Positions 26,603 through 36,114 of a DNA stretch of 64,000 bases are shown piece after piece. Every line of letters begins with the position of its first letter. Within the stretch, counting starts at the first letter, position 1. The position numbers and the translations under genes are program-made. Below the pieces are notes generated by a model. That model was not told the origin of the DNA. It ran no database searches and saw only the letters and a list, made by a program, of their open reading frames with translations. Source of the stretch: Neobacillus massiliamazoniensis (GTDB taxonomy: Bacteria; Bacillota; Bacilli; Bacillales; Cytobacillaceae); NCBI RefSeq assembly GCF_001048695.1, contig NZ_CVRB01000001.1, forward strand, positions 620,001 through 684,000, in the 5' to 3' direction.

Positions 26603-28156
26603 ATGAGCGTATTAAACGTACAAAATTTAAGTCACGGTTTCGGTGATCGTGCGATTTTTAATAATGTGTCTTTTCGGCTTTTAAAAGGAGAGCACGTTGG
26701 ACTAGTTGGGGCAAATGGTGAGGGTAAGTCTACTTTCATGAATATTGTTACTGGGAAGTTGCAACCCGACGAGGGGAAAGTTGAGTGGTCACGAAAAGTT
26801 CGTGTTGGTTATTTAGATCAGCATGCTGTACTTCAAAAAGGTACTACGATGCGTGACGCTTTGAGTACTGCTTTTCAATATCTTTTTGATGCTGAATCAG
26901 AGATCAATGAACTTTATGCAAAAATGGGTGATGAAGGTGCTGATATCGATGCATTACTTGCAGAAGTTGGAGAGCTACAAGAAACTTTAGATAGTAATGA
27001 TTTCTATCGAATTAATTCAAAAGTTGAGGAAGTTGCTCGTGGTCTAGGATTAGACGATGTTGGACTCGATCGAGATGTAGATGATCTTAGCGGTGGGCAA
27101 CGTACGAAAGTTTTACTAGCTAAGCTTTTGCTAGAAAAGCCTGAAATCCTATTACTAGACGAGCCTACGAACTATTTGGATGAACAACATATCGAATGGT
27201 TGAAGCGCTATTTACAGGAATATGAGAATGCATTTATCTTGATTTCACATGATATTCCATTCTTGAACAATGTTGTTAACTTGATCTATCACATGGAAAA
27301 CCAAGAGTTGAATCGCTATGTTGGTGACTATGATAACTTCTTAAAAATATATGAAATGAAGAAGCAACAGCTAGAGTCCGCTTACAAGCGTCAACAACAA
27401 GAAATAGCTGATTTGAAAGATTTCGTTGCTCGTAACAAGGCAAGTGTTGCGACTCGTAATATGGCGATGTCTCGTCAGAAGAAGCTCGACAAAATGGAAG
27501 TTATTGAATTGGGGAAAGAGAAGCCGAAACCAGAGTTTATTTTCAAAGAAGCTCGTGCAGCTAGTCGTTGGATTTTCACGACTGAAGATCTTGTTATTGG
27601 TTACAATGAACCACTTTCTCGTCCTCTAAATTTGAAAATGGAACGCGGACAAAAAATTGCATTCGTGGGTGCAAACGGTATTGGTAAGTCTACTCTTTTA
27701 AAAAGTATTCTTGGGTTGATTAATCCAATTTCGGGTAAAGTGGAACGTGGTGAGTATCAATACATTGGTTACTTCGAGCAGGAAGTTAAACAGGCCAACT
27801 ACAACACTTGTATTGAAGAGATTTGGAGCGAGTTCCCAAGTATGAATCAGGCTGAAGTCCGTGCTGCTCTTGCAAAATGTGGATTAACGACGAAACATAT
27901 TGAAAGTAAAATCGAAGTCCTTTCTGGTGGAGAAAAAGCCAAAGTTCGATTGTGTAAAATTTTAAACACAGAAACAAATTTATTAATTTTAGACGAACCT
28001 ACCAATCACTTGGATGTGGACGCAAAAGAAGAATTGAAGCGTGCTTTAAAGGCATATCGCGGAAGTATTTTGATGGTATCCCACGAACCTGATTTCTATC
28101 GTGAAATTGCGACCGATATTTGGAATTGTGAGGATTGGACTACGAAAGTGTTTTAA
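26603..28156 (+). CDS. ykpA: ABC-F family ATPase YkpA
   Basis: A 517-aa ABC-F protein with two ABC domains and no membrane part. The first Walker A is GANGEGKST (near residue 37), the first signature LSGGQRTK; the second pair is GANGIGKST and LSGGEKAK. The interdomain linker (P-site tRNA interaction motif region) carries KKQQLESAYKRQQQEIADLK. Both catalytic Glu residues are seen in LLDEPTNYLD and ILDEPTNHLD. The start, linker and end (WTTKVF) match B. subtilis YkpA. ABC-F proteins act on ribosomes; some give antibiotic resistance, but this type is usually a housekeeping factor. Confidence 0.93.
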   Translation: MSVLNVQNLSHGFGDRAIFNNVSFRLLKGEHVGLVGANGEGKSTFMNIVTGKLQPDEGKVEWSRKVRVGYLDQHAVLQKGTTMRDALSTAFQYLFDAESEINELYAKMGDEGADIDALLAEVGELQETLDSNDFYRINSKVEEVARGLGLDDVGLDRDVDDLSGGQRTKVLLAKLLLEKPEILLLDEPTNYLDEQHIEWLKRYLQEYENAFILISHDIPFLNNVVNLIYHMENQELNRYVGDYDNFLKIYEMKKQQLESAYKRQQQEIADLKDFVARNKASVATRNMAMSRQKKLDKMEVIELGKEKPKPEFIFKEARAASRWIFTTEDLVIGYNEPLSRPLNLKMERGQKIAFVGANGIGKSTLLKSILGLINPISGKVERGEYQYIGYFEQEVKQANYNTCIEEIWSEFPSMNQAEVRAALAKCGLTTKHIESKIEVLSGGEKAKVRLCKILNTETNLLILDEPTNHLDVDAKEELKRALKAYRGSILMVSHEPDFYREIATDIWNCEDWTTKVF

Positions 28157-28167
28157 AATAAAGATTA

Positions 28168-28212
28168 AGGGGTTCCCAATGAATAAAATATCACTTGGGA
28201 AACCCTTTTTAT
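28168..28212 (+). terminator. Terminator after ykpA
   Basis: GGGGTTCCCAA / TTGGGAAACCC stem with TTTTT. Confidence 0.88.
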
Positions 28213-28219
28213 AACCCAT

Positions 28220-28402
28220 CCCATTCCAATTTATGTTGGACAATCAGCGGTACTAGCATATCGTATTCTTATTCATGTATATAATATAATTAATGGAGAA
28301 ACTAAATGGGGAATTAATCCATCAGAAGTATTGGATCGAAAAGTGCAAATAAATATTTTCATAATAGAAAATGAAGTTAGTGACCAAAATTGCGCCCTTT
28401 AA
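28220..28402 (+). pseudogene. C-terminal gene remnant, unknown family
   Basis: The plus frame is open for 60 codons with protein-like sequence (IYVGQSAVLAYRILIHVYN, ETKWGINPSEVLDRKVQIN) ending at TAA 28400-28402. There is no start codon or ribosome site. The stop codon falls exactly inside the first bases (GCGCCCTTTAATGGAAT) of a dispersed repeat, so the repeat seems to have cut the gene. Confidence 0.4.
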
Positions 28403-28475
28403 TGGAATAATGAAAATATGTTTTAGCCCTAAAATCATTTAATTTTTGTTGAACTTAAAGCTACCCGTTAGCCAT
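28391..28475 (+). repeat. Intergenic repeat block, copy 1
   Basis: Starts GCGCCCTTTAATGGAATAA and ends near GCTACCCGTTAGCC (28459-28473). It has about 80% matching bases with 33014-33092 and partial matches at 35112-35198. It is part of the dispersed family in 28.4-42 kb. Confidence 0.7.
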
Positions 28476-28865
28476 CCATGAAGCTGGAAATCACCTCTTC
28501 ACCACAGAGAAATATATTGAACTGTCCATACTAGTTCTTAATCCAGTCAATCAATCCATAGATTAATGAATTGTGGCTCTCTCCATTTTTTTTTGACACA
28601 TGAGACGTGTCTTCTTTGGTATTGTCTTTTATTAATAGTTAGAGAAGTTTATTTTCATGGTAGTTTAAGTGGAAGATTTCACAATCTCTTCACCCTTACA
28701 GAATACGTGAATTTGGCTTTAAATTTAATTAGGGCACTTTTCCTTATTATAGGAAAATGCCCGATTGTTAAAGAAAGTCTTATTTAATAATCTTGCTTAC
28801 TATAGGGTTAACCGTAACGAGTGAAACTGAGAAAATAATTATTAAGATGTTTAACCTCTTATGCT
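28476..28865. other. Intergenic region before flavin oxidase gene end
   Basis: About 390 bp. An open frame at 28566-28787 has no ribosome site and an unusual composition and is not credited. A hairpin GGGCACTTTTCC / GGAAAATGCCC (28730-28760) is visible. Confidence 0.4.
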
Positions 28866-30227
28866 TTAAGATAAAAAATAGCCCTCACTAAAATCAAATG
28901 GCGGAATACTTTGCTTAAAACGAAATACATTATGAGGATCTACTTCTGATTTAACTTTTCTTAGCCTATTAAAATTCTCCCCATAATAAGACTCTGGCCA
29001 TTTTTTTATAAAAAGATCTGGCCAGTTGACATAATCACCCTTAATAAATGGTTTTAATGCGACTCTCAATTCTTCAGTCCACTTAATATTTTCTCTTGCT
29101 TCTACTTCTTTGGTCCACTTTGTTAAATATTCTTGTGCAATTATCGCATTCCTATGATAATAGGCTGTTTCTTTTGGAGAAATGTCTTTAACAGCACCAC
29201 CCAATGACTGTTGCCAAATGGAGGCTTCTTCGTTTGGTGCTTTCGCTAGAAATTGTTTCATAATACAAATAGCTTTTGGAGGAAGGGCTTCATAAATAAA
29301 TGAACCTGATCGTTTAAATAAAGAAGGAATATTGCCGGACGGATCATTAAAATGTTCAACAGCTTTAATAAATGGCACGTTATTGATTTCTATTTTTCTA
29401 GGTTTTGTATGTTTCACGAGTGGTCTAATTAATTTTTTTAGTTTGTCCGATGAACCTATATATTGCCCTTCTGCAATGATTAAATTTTTACATTTTGCAT
29501 GTAATTCTATTTGGGAGGTTAATTTTGGATCCGTAAATGGCGCCCAATCTTGCCAAGCTTGGAATGCTTCTTCTAATTGCTCCCAGTCCCACTCTACCGT
29601 GAAGATGGATACAGTAGAAATTGGATGTACGCGAAATTTAAATTGGGTCACAATACCAAAGTTACCACCGCCACCTCCACAACATGCCCAATATAAGTCA
29701 GAATTTTTTTCTTTACTAGCTTCAACAATTTGTGCACCTTTTTCCCCTTTTGGAATAGCAATTCGAAGGCTAATGAGGTTATCACATGTGAGTCCAAAAA
29801 TTCTTGATAACATCCCAAATCCCCCGCCTAATGTTAATCCAGAAAGACCAACACTAAACTCTGTACCACCTGGAATGGCCATACTGTAATCCCATAACGT
29901 GGTGTATACATGTCCTAAATTGGAGCCTGCTTGAATCGAAGCTGTTCGGTCATTGACATTTACAGATATTTGATCCATGTCGCTTGTATCTATAACTAGC
30001 CCACGATTTAATAGAGAGAAGTTTTCGTAACTATGTCTGCCACTTCTTACTCGAAAAGGAACGTTATTTTCTCTAACCCACTTTAATGCATTAACGATAT
30101 CCGTTTCATTTTGGCAAAAAACAATTGCACCAGGAAACTTAGAGAGATTTAGATTATAATTTATCCGAGCTCTTGGATACTCTGGGTCATTAGGGAGCAC
30201 AATTCGCCCCGTCAATTTCGTCTTCAT
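28866..30227 (-). CDS. FAD-linked oxidase with berberine-bridge domain
   Basis: A 453-aa flavoprotein oxidase. The PCMH-type FAD domain has VRSGRHSYENFS, whose His (near residue 62) would carry FAD covalently, and GLTLGGGFGMLSR. CCGGGGGNFGIVTQF adds the second, cysteine-linked FAD contact used in bicovalent members. The C-terminal berberine-bridge-like motif is YYGENFNRLRKVKSEVDP. Relatives oxidise sugars or secondary metabolites; substrate unknown. Start is ATG 30227, nine bases after AAGGTGG. Confidence 0.87.
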   Translation of the reverse strand: MKTKLTGRIVLPNDPEYPRARINYNLNLSKFPGAIVFCQNETDIVNALKWVRENNVPFRVRSGRHSYENFSLLNRGLVIDTSDMDQISVNVNDRTASIQAGSNLGHVYTTLWDYSMAIPGGTEFSVGLSGLTLGGGFGMLSRIFGLTCDNLISLRIAIPKGEKGAQIVEASKEKNSDLYWACCGGGGGNFGIVTQFKFRVHPISTVSIFTVEWDWEQLEEAFQAWQDWAPFTDPKLTSQIELHAKCKNLIIAEGQYIGSSDKLKKLIRPLVKHTKPRKIEINNVPFIKAVEHFNDPSGNIPSLFKRSGSFIYEALPPKAICIMKQFLAKAPNEEASIWQQSLGGAVKDISPKETAYYHRNAIIAQEYLTKWTKEVEARENIKWTEELRVALKPFIKGDYVNWPDLFIKKWPESYYGENFNRLRKVKSEVDPHNVFRFKQSIPPFDFSEGYFLS

Positions 30228-30239
30228 ACTTCTCACCAC

Positions 30240-30895
30240 CTTAAATTGTTTTATAACAATCTATGATTTTTTTAAAGGTGGTGGAACGGCATAAATCCTA
30301 CTCAATATCAATAGCAGACTAGAACAAAGAACAGCCCCCTTTATTTTCCACTTCTATCAATGCGTATTTCCATACCCTAGTAAGCCATTGTGCCTTAAGG
30401 CAACAAAAACGCCTTGAAGGCGTTCTGGTCTTAAATCTTTTCATATCTTTTCCACCTTAAAACAGGTGAAAATTCTTCATAATAAGCCTAAATTTCCTTC
30501 TAGTGGATTTTTTATTCTTCAATTGCTTCCGGAGAAACCTCTCCCAGACAATACGCATGACTGATGGACACTCTTCCTTGCCATCTGGCTTCCTGTGTGA
30601 AAGAGAGTAAACGTTTTATTGTAAAAATCCCCAAATAATCCGGGTCATGCAAAATGCAAATCAATATGGCAGCCAGGTTTTTCTGCACGCGATAAGGAAT
30701 CATTTAACGTCGTTTACCGGTATATCTAGAACATCGGATCGAGTAGTAGAAATATTTAAAATATTAGTAAAAATATCGCAAGAACAGTTTTATGAATACT
30801 CATTATTATTATAATAATAACTCTTTTCGAAAGGAGGAAGAGTTATTTAGAGCCGACTATTTACAAAAAACTTAAATTTCAAAGGGGGAATAAAT
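30240..30895. other. Intergenic region, mostly non-coding
   Basis: About 650 bp. It holds a hairpin AACGCCTTGAAGGCGTT (30407-30423) and a 63-codon minus-strand open frame (30512-30703) with a fairly natural composition but no ribosome site or recognised family; this could be a gene fragment. Confidence 0.35.
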
Positions 30896-31026
30896 TTGGA
30901 GAAACGTTGGTTTGTCAGTACATTATCGTCTTTATGACCTTAATGACAGTCATTTCAACAGGTTGTTTGGCCGATTAACAAGTAAATGAGACAACCAATA
31001 AAACCATAACAAATCATCAAGAATAA
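30896..31026 (+). pseudogene. Decayed small lipoprotein gene
   Basis: After AAGGGGG a TTG at 30896 opens EKRWFVSTLSSL and stops. In the next frame the sequence continues MTLMTVISTGCLAD, with a clear lipobox (STGC), then TAA, then QVNETTNKTITNHQE and a second stop at 31026. One frameshift and one nonsense codon separate this from an intact lipoprotein of about 42 aa. It sits just upstream of the permease gene. Confidence 0.6.
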
Positions 31027-31041
31027 GGGGGGTATAAAATT

Positions 31042-32463
31042 TTGGAAAATCACACTAATGACTTGAAACGTGGCCTGAAAAGCCGACATATTACAATGCT
31101 TTCTATTGGCGGAGCAATTGGAACAGGGCTGTTCCTTGCTTCTGGAAATGTAGTGTCAAAAGCAGGTGCTCTTGGCGCTCCAATAGCGTATTTAGTTATT
31201 GGAATTTTAGTGTTTTTTTTAATGAAGGGTCTTGGCGAAATGTCAACTTTCATGCCGATTCCTGGTGCTTATACGACTTATTCGGGTCTATTTGTACATC
31301 CGGTTTTTGGCTTCATAGTAGGATGGAATTTAATCATTAACGCAACCCTTGGTCTTGGGGCAGAAATAGTAGGAGGCTCTATGATTTTAAATCAATTCTT
31401 CTCTAGTATTCCTCCTATCGTATTTTGTATCATCATTTCCTTATTGATTCTAGGCCTGAACTTAATCGATGTAAAATCATATGGAGAAGCTGAATATTGG
31501 TTTGCAGGTATCAAGGTTGCTGCGATTATCGTCTTCTTAATCGTTGGTGTTCTAATGATCTTTGGAGTGATTGGTCACCAAGGATTCATCGGACTATCTA
31601 ACTGGAACTCTAAGTCGGTGTTTCCTAACGGCTTCATAGGCGTAATATTGATGATGACAGGAGTCATATGGTCCTATCTGGGTGTTGAAACGGTTGTTAC
31701 AGCAGCAGGAGAAACAGAAAACCCTCAGAAGAATGTGCCCAAAGCAATTAATTCAATTTTCTTCCGTATATTAATTTTTTACGTTGGTTCCGTAGCCATC
31801 ATCGGATTGGTTGTTCCTTATAATAATGTTAGCGTTTTAAATAATGGTTATGCAGGGCTTTTAGGAATGGCTGGAATCCCGGGAGCAGCTGTGATAATGA
31901 ATATCGTTATTTTGACTTCATTGGCTTCTTGTGCAAATTCTGTGATCTATTCACTCAGCAGAACGCTAGTAGCGTTGTCAAAAGAAGGTAAAGCACCGAA
32001 GGCATTGGGAAAAGTAAATAAACGGGGTATCCCGGTGAATGCCGTTCTTCTTGTTTTATTCCTTGGCCAAGTTTCCCTGATTACCAACTTCGTTTCACCG
32101 GATAAAGTATTCGTTTGGCTGACTTCTATTGCAGGTTTTAATGGGATGCTTCTCTGGTTCGGTAGTTTTCTATCCCACTATAAGTTCAGAAAATGGCTGG
32201 TGGCACATGGTGGAGATGTAGAGAAACTAAAGTTCAAAATGGGGATTTACCCGATTCCGACGATCATCTGCTTAATTGTTTTAGTTGCCATTGCAATTTA
32301 CACAGTGGTCAGTCCTGATACTAGATTTTCATTCTATATCGGAACACCGTTACTCGTGTTATACTTCATCATCGGTATCTGTTTGTATAAAAAAGGAAAG
32401 CTGAAGGAACCGAACTATAAACCGTTCCTAGATGCGCACATCAATGAAACGGAAATAAAATGA
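31042..32463 (+). CDS. Amino acid permease (APC superfamily)
   Basis: A 473-aa transporter with 12 predicted helices. The N-terminal consensus GLKSRHITMLSIGGAIGTGL and the GAYTTYSGLFVHPVFGF region are characteristic of the amino acid transporter (AAT) branch. It imports an amino acid with a proton; specificity cannot be read. Start is TTG 31042, about nine bases after AAGGGGGG. The decayed lipoprotein ORF directly upstream may have been part of the transcript. Confidence 0.9.
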   Translation: MENHTNDLKRGLKSRHITMLSIGGAIGTGLFLASGNVVSKAGALGAPIAYLVIGILVFFLMKGLGEMSTFMPIPGAYTTYSGLFVHPVFGFIVGWNLIINATLGLGAEIVGGSMILNQFFSSIPPIVFCIIISLLILGLNLIDVKSYGEAEYWFAGIKVAAIIVFLIVGVLMIFGVIGHQGFIGLSNWNSKSVFPNGFIGVILMMTGVIWSYLGVETVVTAAGETENPQKNVPKAINSIFFRILIFYVGSVAIIGLVVPYNNVSVLNNGYAGLLGMAGIPGAAVIMNIVILTSLASCANSVIYSLSRTLVALSKEGKAPKALGKVNKRGIPVNAVLLVLFLGQVSLITNFVSPDKVFVWLTSIAGFNGMLLWFGSFLSHYKFRKWLVAHGGDVEKLKFKMGIYPIPTIICLIVLVAIAIYTVVSPDTRFSFYIGTPLLVLYFIIGICLYKKGKLKEPNYKPFLDAHINETEIK

Positions 32464-32901
32464 AGTACCTTCATATTAAATATGATTTCGTAAATCATCC
32501 TAGTAATCGAACTAGATATCTTAAATTTTATTGAATAATAGAAGACAGTGAAACTACAAAAGGAAAATCTTGAAATGATAAATATACCTAGTATCAGTAT
32601 GGTATATTCAGCGCTACGCTATAAAAGTAAAAAATAATCCTTCTCTCGGTTTTTTCGGTGAAGGAAAATATGTGAAGAACGATTCTACGTCTGAGATAAA
32701 ACTAAACACTACTCACAAGATTGTATTACACTGCTTTCTACTAAACTTTATTGTTCTTATTTACGGTGTAATAAAATTCCATTGACACATTACAATCGTA
32801 GTCTTATCAATAAGGTACACTCAATTGGAAAATGTCAATAGACTTGTCACTTTGATCAATAATTTGCGTATATTTTAAGTGTTATTTTGCACATCTAACT
32901 T
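32464..32901. other. Intergenic region downstream of permease
   Basis: About 440 bp, AT-rich. A weak hairpin lies at 32638-32666 (CCTTCTC / GGTGAAGG). No gene seen. Confidence 0.4.
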
Positions 32902-32946
32902 AAAAAACCTAGCTACCTTCACATTAGAGATTAGCTAGGTTTCTTA
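32902..32946. terminator. Hairpin terminator
   Basis: AACCTAGCTA / TAGCTAGGTT stem with a 16-nt loop, A-run before and T-rich after. Confidence 0.65.
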
Positions 32947-32999
32947 ATTCAATCATTAATAGAACTATTCGGATTCGCCTAGTAAAAAAGCGACTGCTC

Positions 33000-33115
33000 A
33001 CTGTTCAGCAATCGCGCCCTTTAATGGAATAACGAAAATATGTATTTAGTCCTAAAATCGATCATAACTTGTTGAACTATTGCACCCGTTACTTTAAGTG
33101 TAATTATTCACAATT
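33000..33115 (+). repeat. Intergenic repeat block, copy 2
   Basis: Contains GCGCCCTTTAATGGAATAA (33014-33032) and CACCCGTTACTTTAAGTG with TTCACAAT (33082-33112). The last part overlaps the stop codon of the Imm26 gene. Confidence 0.75.
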
Positions 33116-33847
33116 CAATTTTTTGAGGTAGTTTTTATTATCAATTAATCCCCAATATGTAGAGCTTGTTCCACTCCTTTTAATTTCTTCACAAAAATTT
33201 ATAATAGCAATACTGCTATATTGAGAATATATTAAAGGATTTCTTTTAACCTTATCGTCAACTTGCCTTAGTAAAGGTAAATTATTAATTACCTTAAAGG
33301 TAAAATTATTGATTCTGTCGGAAATGAAACCTAACGCACCTAATACTTCCGCCGATATTAATTCTGTAATTTCAACAAGACTAAAGTGATTTTTGTTTAA
33401 GTTAAAGATAATACAGACTGGTGTTTCAATATCGACACAAATAATTTGTCCAAAATAATAGGTATTGTCTGATAAAGGAATTGAAAAAATATCACCTATT
33501 CCCCATTGCTGTTTCTTTGGTGGCTTAAAAGCCATTAGTTTCTCATTTAATTCTTTTAATAATTCCTTATTGATTGGTACATTTGCAATTTCATTAATCA
33601 GGATTGCAATATCTAAAATTACACTGGCATTTCTAGTTCGTATTGAAACAAAGTCGCTTTCTGAATCAATATCAACCTTCTTCGTAATACCGTTTTCTTT
33701 TATTCTCTCTTTTATAAAACTTTCAGCTTCATAATTAGATTCCAAATTAAATAATGATGCTAAGTCCTCAAAGATAAAAAATTCTTTTGAACTATGGTCA
33801 GGGAGGTTAACAGTTATTTTTCCAATTGAAATACAAGATTGCATCAA
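33104..33847 (-). CDS. Protein with Imm26 immunity domain
   Basis: A 247-aa soluble protein. Residues ~112-200 (WGIGDIFSIPLSDNTYYFGQ) match the start of the Imm26 immunity family, known to be paired with polymorphic toxins. The N-terminal ~100 residues are not recognised. There is no toxin gene beside it, so it looks like an orphan immunity gene. Its last codons and stop lie in a TTCACAAT repeat word. It is followed upstream by a SUKH gene on the same strand (50-bp gap). Confidence 0.7.
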   Translation of the reverse strand: MMQSCISIGKITVNLPDHSSKEFFIFEDLASLFNLESNYEAESFIKERIKENGITKKVDIDSESDFVSIRTRNASVILDIAILINEIANVPINKELLKELNEKLMAFKPPKKQQWGIGDIFSIPLSDNTYYFGQIICVDIETPVCIIFNLNKNHFSLVEITELISAEVLGALGFISDRINNFTFKVINNLPLLRQVDDKVKRNPLIYSQYSSIAIINFCEEIKRSGTSSTYWGLIDNKNYLKKLNCE

Positions 33848-33897
33848 TTTAACTCCTTATAAAAAATACATAATATTAGTTGAAGAAGAAATGTCAA

Positions 33898-34515
33898 TTA
33901 ACTCCACCAATCCTCTGGAATATCTTCTTTCATAATTGACTCAGAAATTTCCAATTCATCTTTTAAGAAATCTGTAAAGGTATCCCTACTAAAAAGTATT
34001 TCGCCATCTTTTTTTATAGCGTGGATTTTATTTTTACCTTCTATAAAATAACCGATATTTTCGTCATCACTAAATTGTCTTCCGCCAAAATGAAAAAACT
34101 CTTGTGTATTTATATAACCATTTTTCCAATATACATTAGCTGTAGATAAATCAAGTGGTTCAGGGTCTGTACGGTTTAATACATTTTCATTTTGTATAGA
34201 GGGAGGCAAACCAAATAGGTCTAATCCATAAAAACTGCATCCATTGGTAATGAGTAAAAAATCTTTGTAGAATTTAGGTATAACAAGTCCAAATTTCTTC
34301 TGATAGTTGCTTATCCAACTTTTCTTGGCAGGTGTAAAAAGACGGATTGCAAAACTATAGACACCATTCCAAGGTTCGTGGGCTATCTGTATGGTGTCGT
34401 TCAAGTCTATACAAGACGAGTATTTTAGATACTTTAAGGAATGTACTTTTAATGGAGATAGGTATTCTGGAAATTCGACTATTTGTTCTTTAATTTGAGC
34501 TTTAATGGGGTTCAT
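33898..34515 (-). CDS. SMI1/KNR4 (SUKH) immunity-type protein
   Basis: A 205-aa soluble protein with the SUKH core KKFGLVIPKFYKDFLLITNG and GLDLFGLPPSI. SUKH proteins are immunity factors against a wide range of nuclease toxins. With the adjacent Imm26 gene it forms a two-gene immunity cassette lacking a toxin. Start ATG 34515 follows AAAGGAG. Confidence 0.75.
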   Translation of the reverse strand: MNPIKAQIKEQIVEFPEYLSPLKVHSLKYLKYSSCIDLNDTIQIAHEPWNGVYSFAIRLFTPAKKSWISNYQKKFGLVIPKFYKDFLLITNGCSFYGLDLFGLPPSIQNENVLNRTDPEPLDLSTANVYWKNGYINTQEFFHFGGRQFSDDENIGYFIEGKNKIHAIKKDGEILFSRDTFTDFLKDELEISESIMKEDIPEDWWS

Positions 34516-34587
34516 AATTAATCTCCTTTAAACAATTTACAACTAACTTTTATTATAAATTCTTTACATAAAACTGTTATTCCTTCT

Positions 34588-34662
34588 TGAAGTAACCTGC
34601 CCGTTAGCTGAAAAAGAAAAAAGCGAACTCCTTTAAAGGAGCTCGCACACGTTGGTTCATTA
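34588..34662 (-). repeat. Intergenic repeat block, copy 3
   Basis: Core TAACCTGCCCGTTAG (34593-34607), then AAAAAGAAAAAAGC and a hairpin GCGAACTCCTTTAAAGGAGC closing with TCGC (34624-34647). It lies at the 3' end of the DUF3934-like gene. Confidence 0.75.
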
Positions 34663-34708
34663 AATAATTGTATTTATTCAGTATTCGCTATATTTCGGTT
34701 AAGTGACT

Positions 34709-34870
34709 TTAACTATTGCTCGTAGGGTCATTTTCAACATCCGTTTTTTTTGTACCTTTACTTATATAAGGTTTTGCACTCTTTTTTTTGTTTGAACTAG
34801 CTTGCCAACGATTCCACCCCTTCTTGTCCGTTCCTCTCCCTGTTCCACCTTTTCCTTTAGCTTTACTCAT
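34709..34870 (-). CDS. Small basic protein, DUF3934-like
   Basis: A 53-aa protein starting MSKAKGKGGTGRGTDKKGWN and containing WQASSNKKKSAKPYISKGT. The Lys/Gly-rich, tryptophan-containing pattern matches what I recall of the DUF3934 family of Bacilli. Start ATG 34870 is preceded by GGGGTGA. It is soluble and strongly basic; nucleic-acid binding is plausible but unproven. A repeat block follows at its 3' end. Confidence 0.75.
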   Translation of the reverse strand: MSKAKGKGGTGRGTDKKGWNRWQASSNKKKSAKPYISKGTKKTDVENDPTSNS

Positions 34871-35111
34871 AAAATCACCCCATTATTATTCTAGATTGAG
34901 TTACCTATCTGGTTAGTTTTAATCATTTTACTCGGTTATTAACCAAGCATATTGCAATAAATAACATCCTTCCAGTCACCCATACTATCCTTGCTCTCAG
35001 TGATCATCAAGACGAAAAGTTTTACTAATGCTATCCTTTACACCGAACAAAAATAATTCATATTTAGAATAGCATTCTTTGAAATTGTTTGCAAGGAACC
35101 CTAATTCTTTA
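34871..35111. other. Intergenic region
   Basis: About 240 bp with no gene; it should hold the promoter of the DUF3934-like gene. Confidence 0.35.
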
Positions 35112-35200
35112 CCTTAAGCTACCCTTTAATGGAATAAAAATGATATGTCTGAATCCTAAGATCACTTAATTGTACTTAAACTAACGCTACCCGTTAGCAG
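35112..35200 (-). repeat. Intergenic repeat block, copy 4
   Basis: Contains CCCTTTAATGGAATAA (35126-35141) and CTAACGCTACCCGTTAG (35181-35197), whose CTAACG/CGTTAG arms pair. It lies 3' of the next minus-strand gene. Confidence 0.75.
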
Positions 35201-35280
35201 AACAAACATTAAGATTATTTACTTATTATTGACAAGCTTTTTTAATAAAACAGCGATATAAACTAAGGATAAGCTTTGAT

Positions 35281-35670
35281 TCAATTGAGTGTTTTTTTTC
35301 TATTTGGTTTTATCCATTTTGCTATGAACATTGCAAGTAGTTGAGGAATCAAATTTAGCAAACTAAACACAAACAAAGATAGATTTACCCCAAACGGCTT
35401 AAAATAGTCATCAGCCCATCCATACGGTCTTCCATCGAATCCCATCCAATGAATAAAACAGAACGAAATGATTATGGACACTAAATTTCCAATAATAATA
35501 AGCTTGAAATTGCCAAAAAAATCACTAAGGAAAGAAAGTACCGAAGTTCCTACAATTAAAATCAAATATCCATACAATGAGCGATTAGTAATATCTTGAT
35601 ACATAGAATAATAAACAAACGGAAAGCAGTATAAGCAGATAATTATGATACTAATTACTTTTTTTCTCAT
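35281..35670 (-). CDS. Hypothetical four-helix membrane protein
   Basis: A 129-aa protein with about four hydrophobic segments (residues 5-22, 33-50, 55-75, 95-120), a loop containing GRPYGWADDY and a basic C-terminus. No family recognised. Start ATG 35670 follows AAAGAGGTG. A repeat block lies about 80 bp beyond its stop. Confidence 0.6.
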   Translation of the reverse strand: MRKKVISIIIICLYCFPFVYYSMYQDITNRSLYGYLILIVGTSVLSFLSDFFGNFKLIIIGNLVSIIISFCFIHWMGFDGRPYGWADDYFKPFGVNLSLFVFSLLNLIPQLLAMFIAKWIKPNRKKTLN

Positions 35671-35989
35671 ATTTCACCTCTTTCGTTAAAAATAATAATC
35701 TACTATTTATTGGTAATTTTACATTCATATCATTATAATGAAATACTCCTATAAACATTAAACAAAACAACATATATTCCTTTTATGATAATCAGAAGGC
35801 GTTTTTTAGCATCGATTTCTTAACCTTTATAACTATATTCTTTTTGCCCTTTTCGATATAAAAGAAAATAAAAAATATCCGCCTACAAACGTCACTTATA
35901 TTTTCCAACCATAACCGCGAAGTGTAAATTTACACCAATTGTAACATATAGCTTCTTCTGTTGTATACAAATATTTTCCAACCGCTATT
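35671..35989. other. Intergenic region
   Basis: About 320 bp of AT-rich DNA without a gene. The palindrome GTGTAAATTTACAC (35921-35934) is a possible operator or promoter element. Confidence 0.4.
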
Positions 35990-36072
35990 ATACTAACCTG
36001 CCACGTTAGCGGAAGAAGAAAAAGAGTTGCCTCAGCAACTCTTTATTAAACTCAAGCACCCGTTCGTATTAT
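35990..36072 (-). repeat. Intergenic repeat block, copy 5
   Basis: CTAACCTGCCACGTTAG core (35993-36009), AAGAAAAAG, hairpin AGAGTTGCC-tca-GCAACTCT (36023-36044), then TTAAACTCAAGCACCCGTT (36046-36064). This is the full core-hairpin-core arrangement. Confidence 0.8.
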
Positions 36073-36114
36073 AAGGTCACCAGATATTTCTGGTTGACCA
36101 TTTTTTATATGGTT

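Noticed and set aside
28566..28787. 73-codon plus-strand ORF
   Set aside because: No ribosome site, Phe/Leu-rich AT-bias composition and no recognisable domain.
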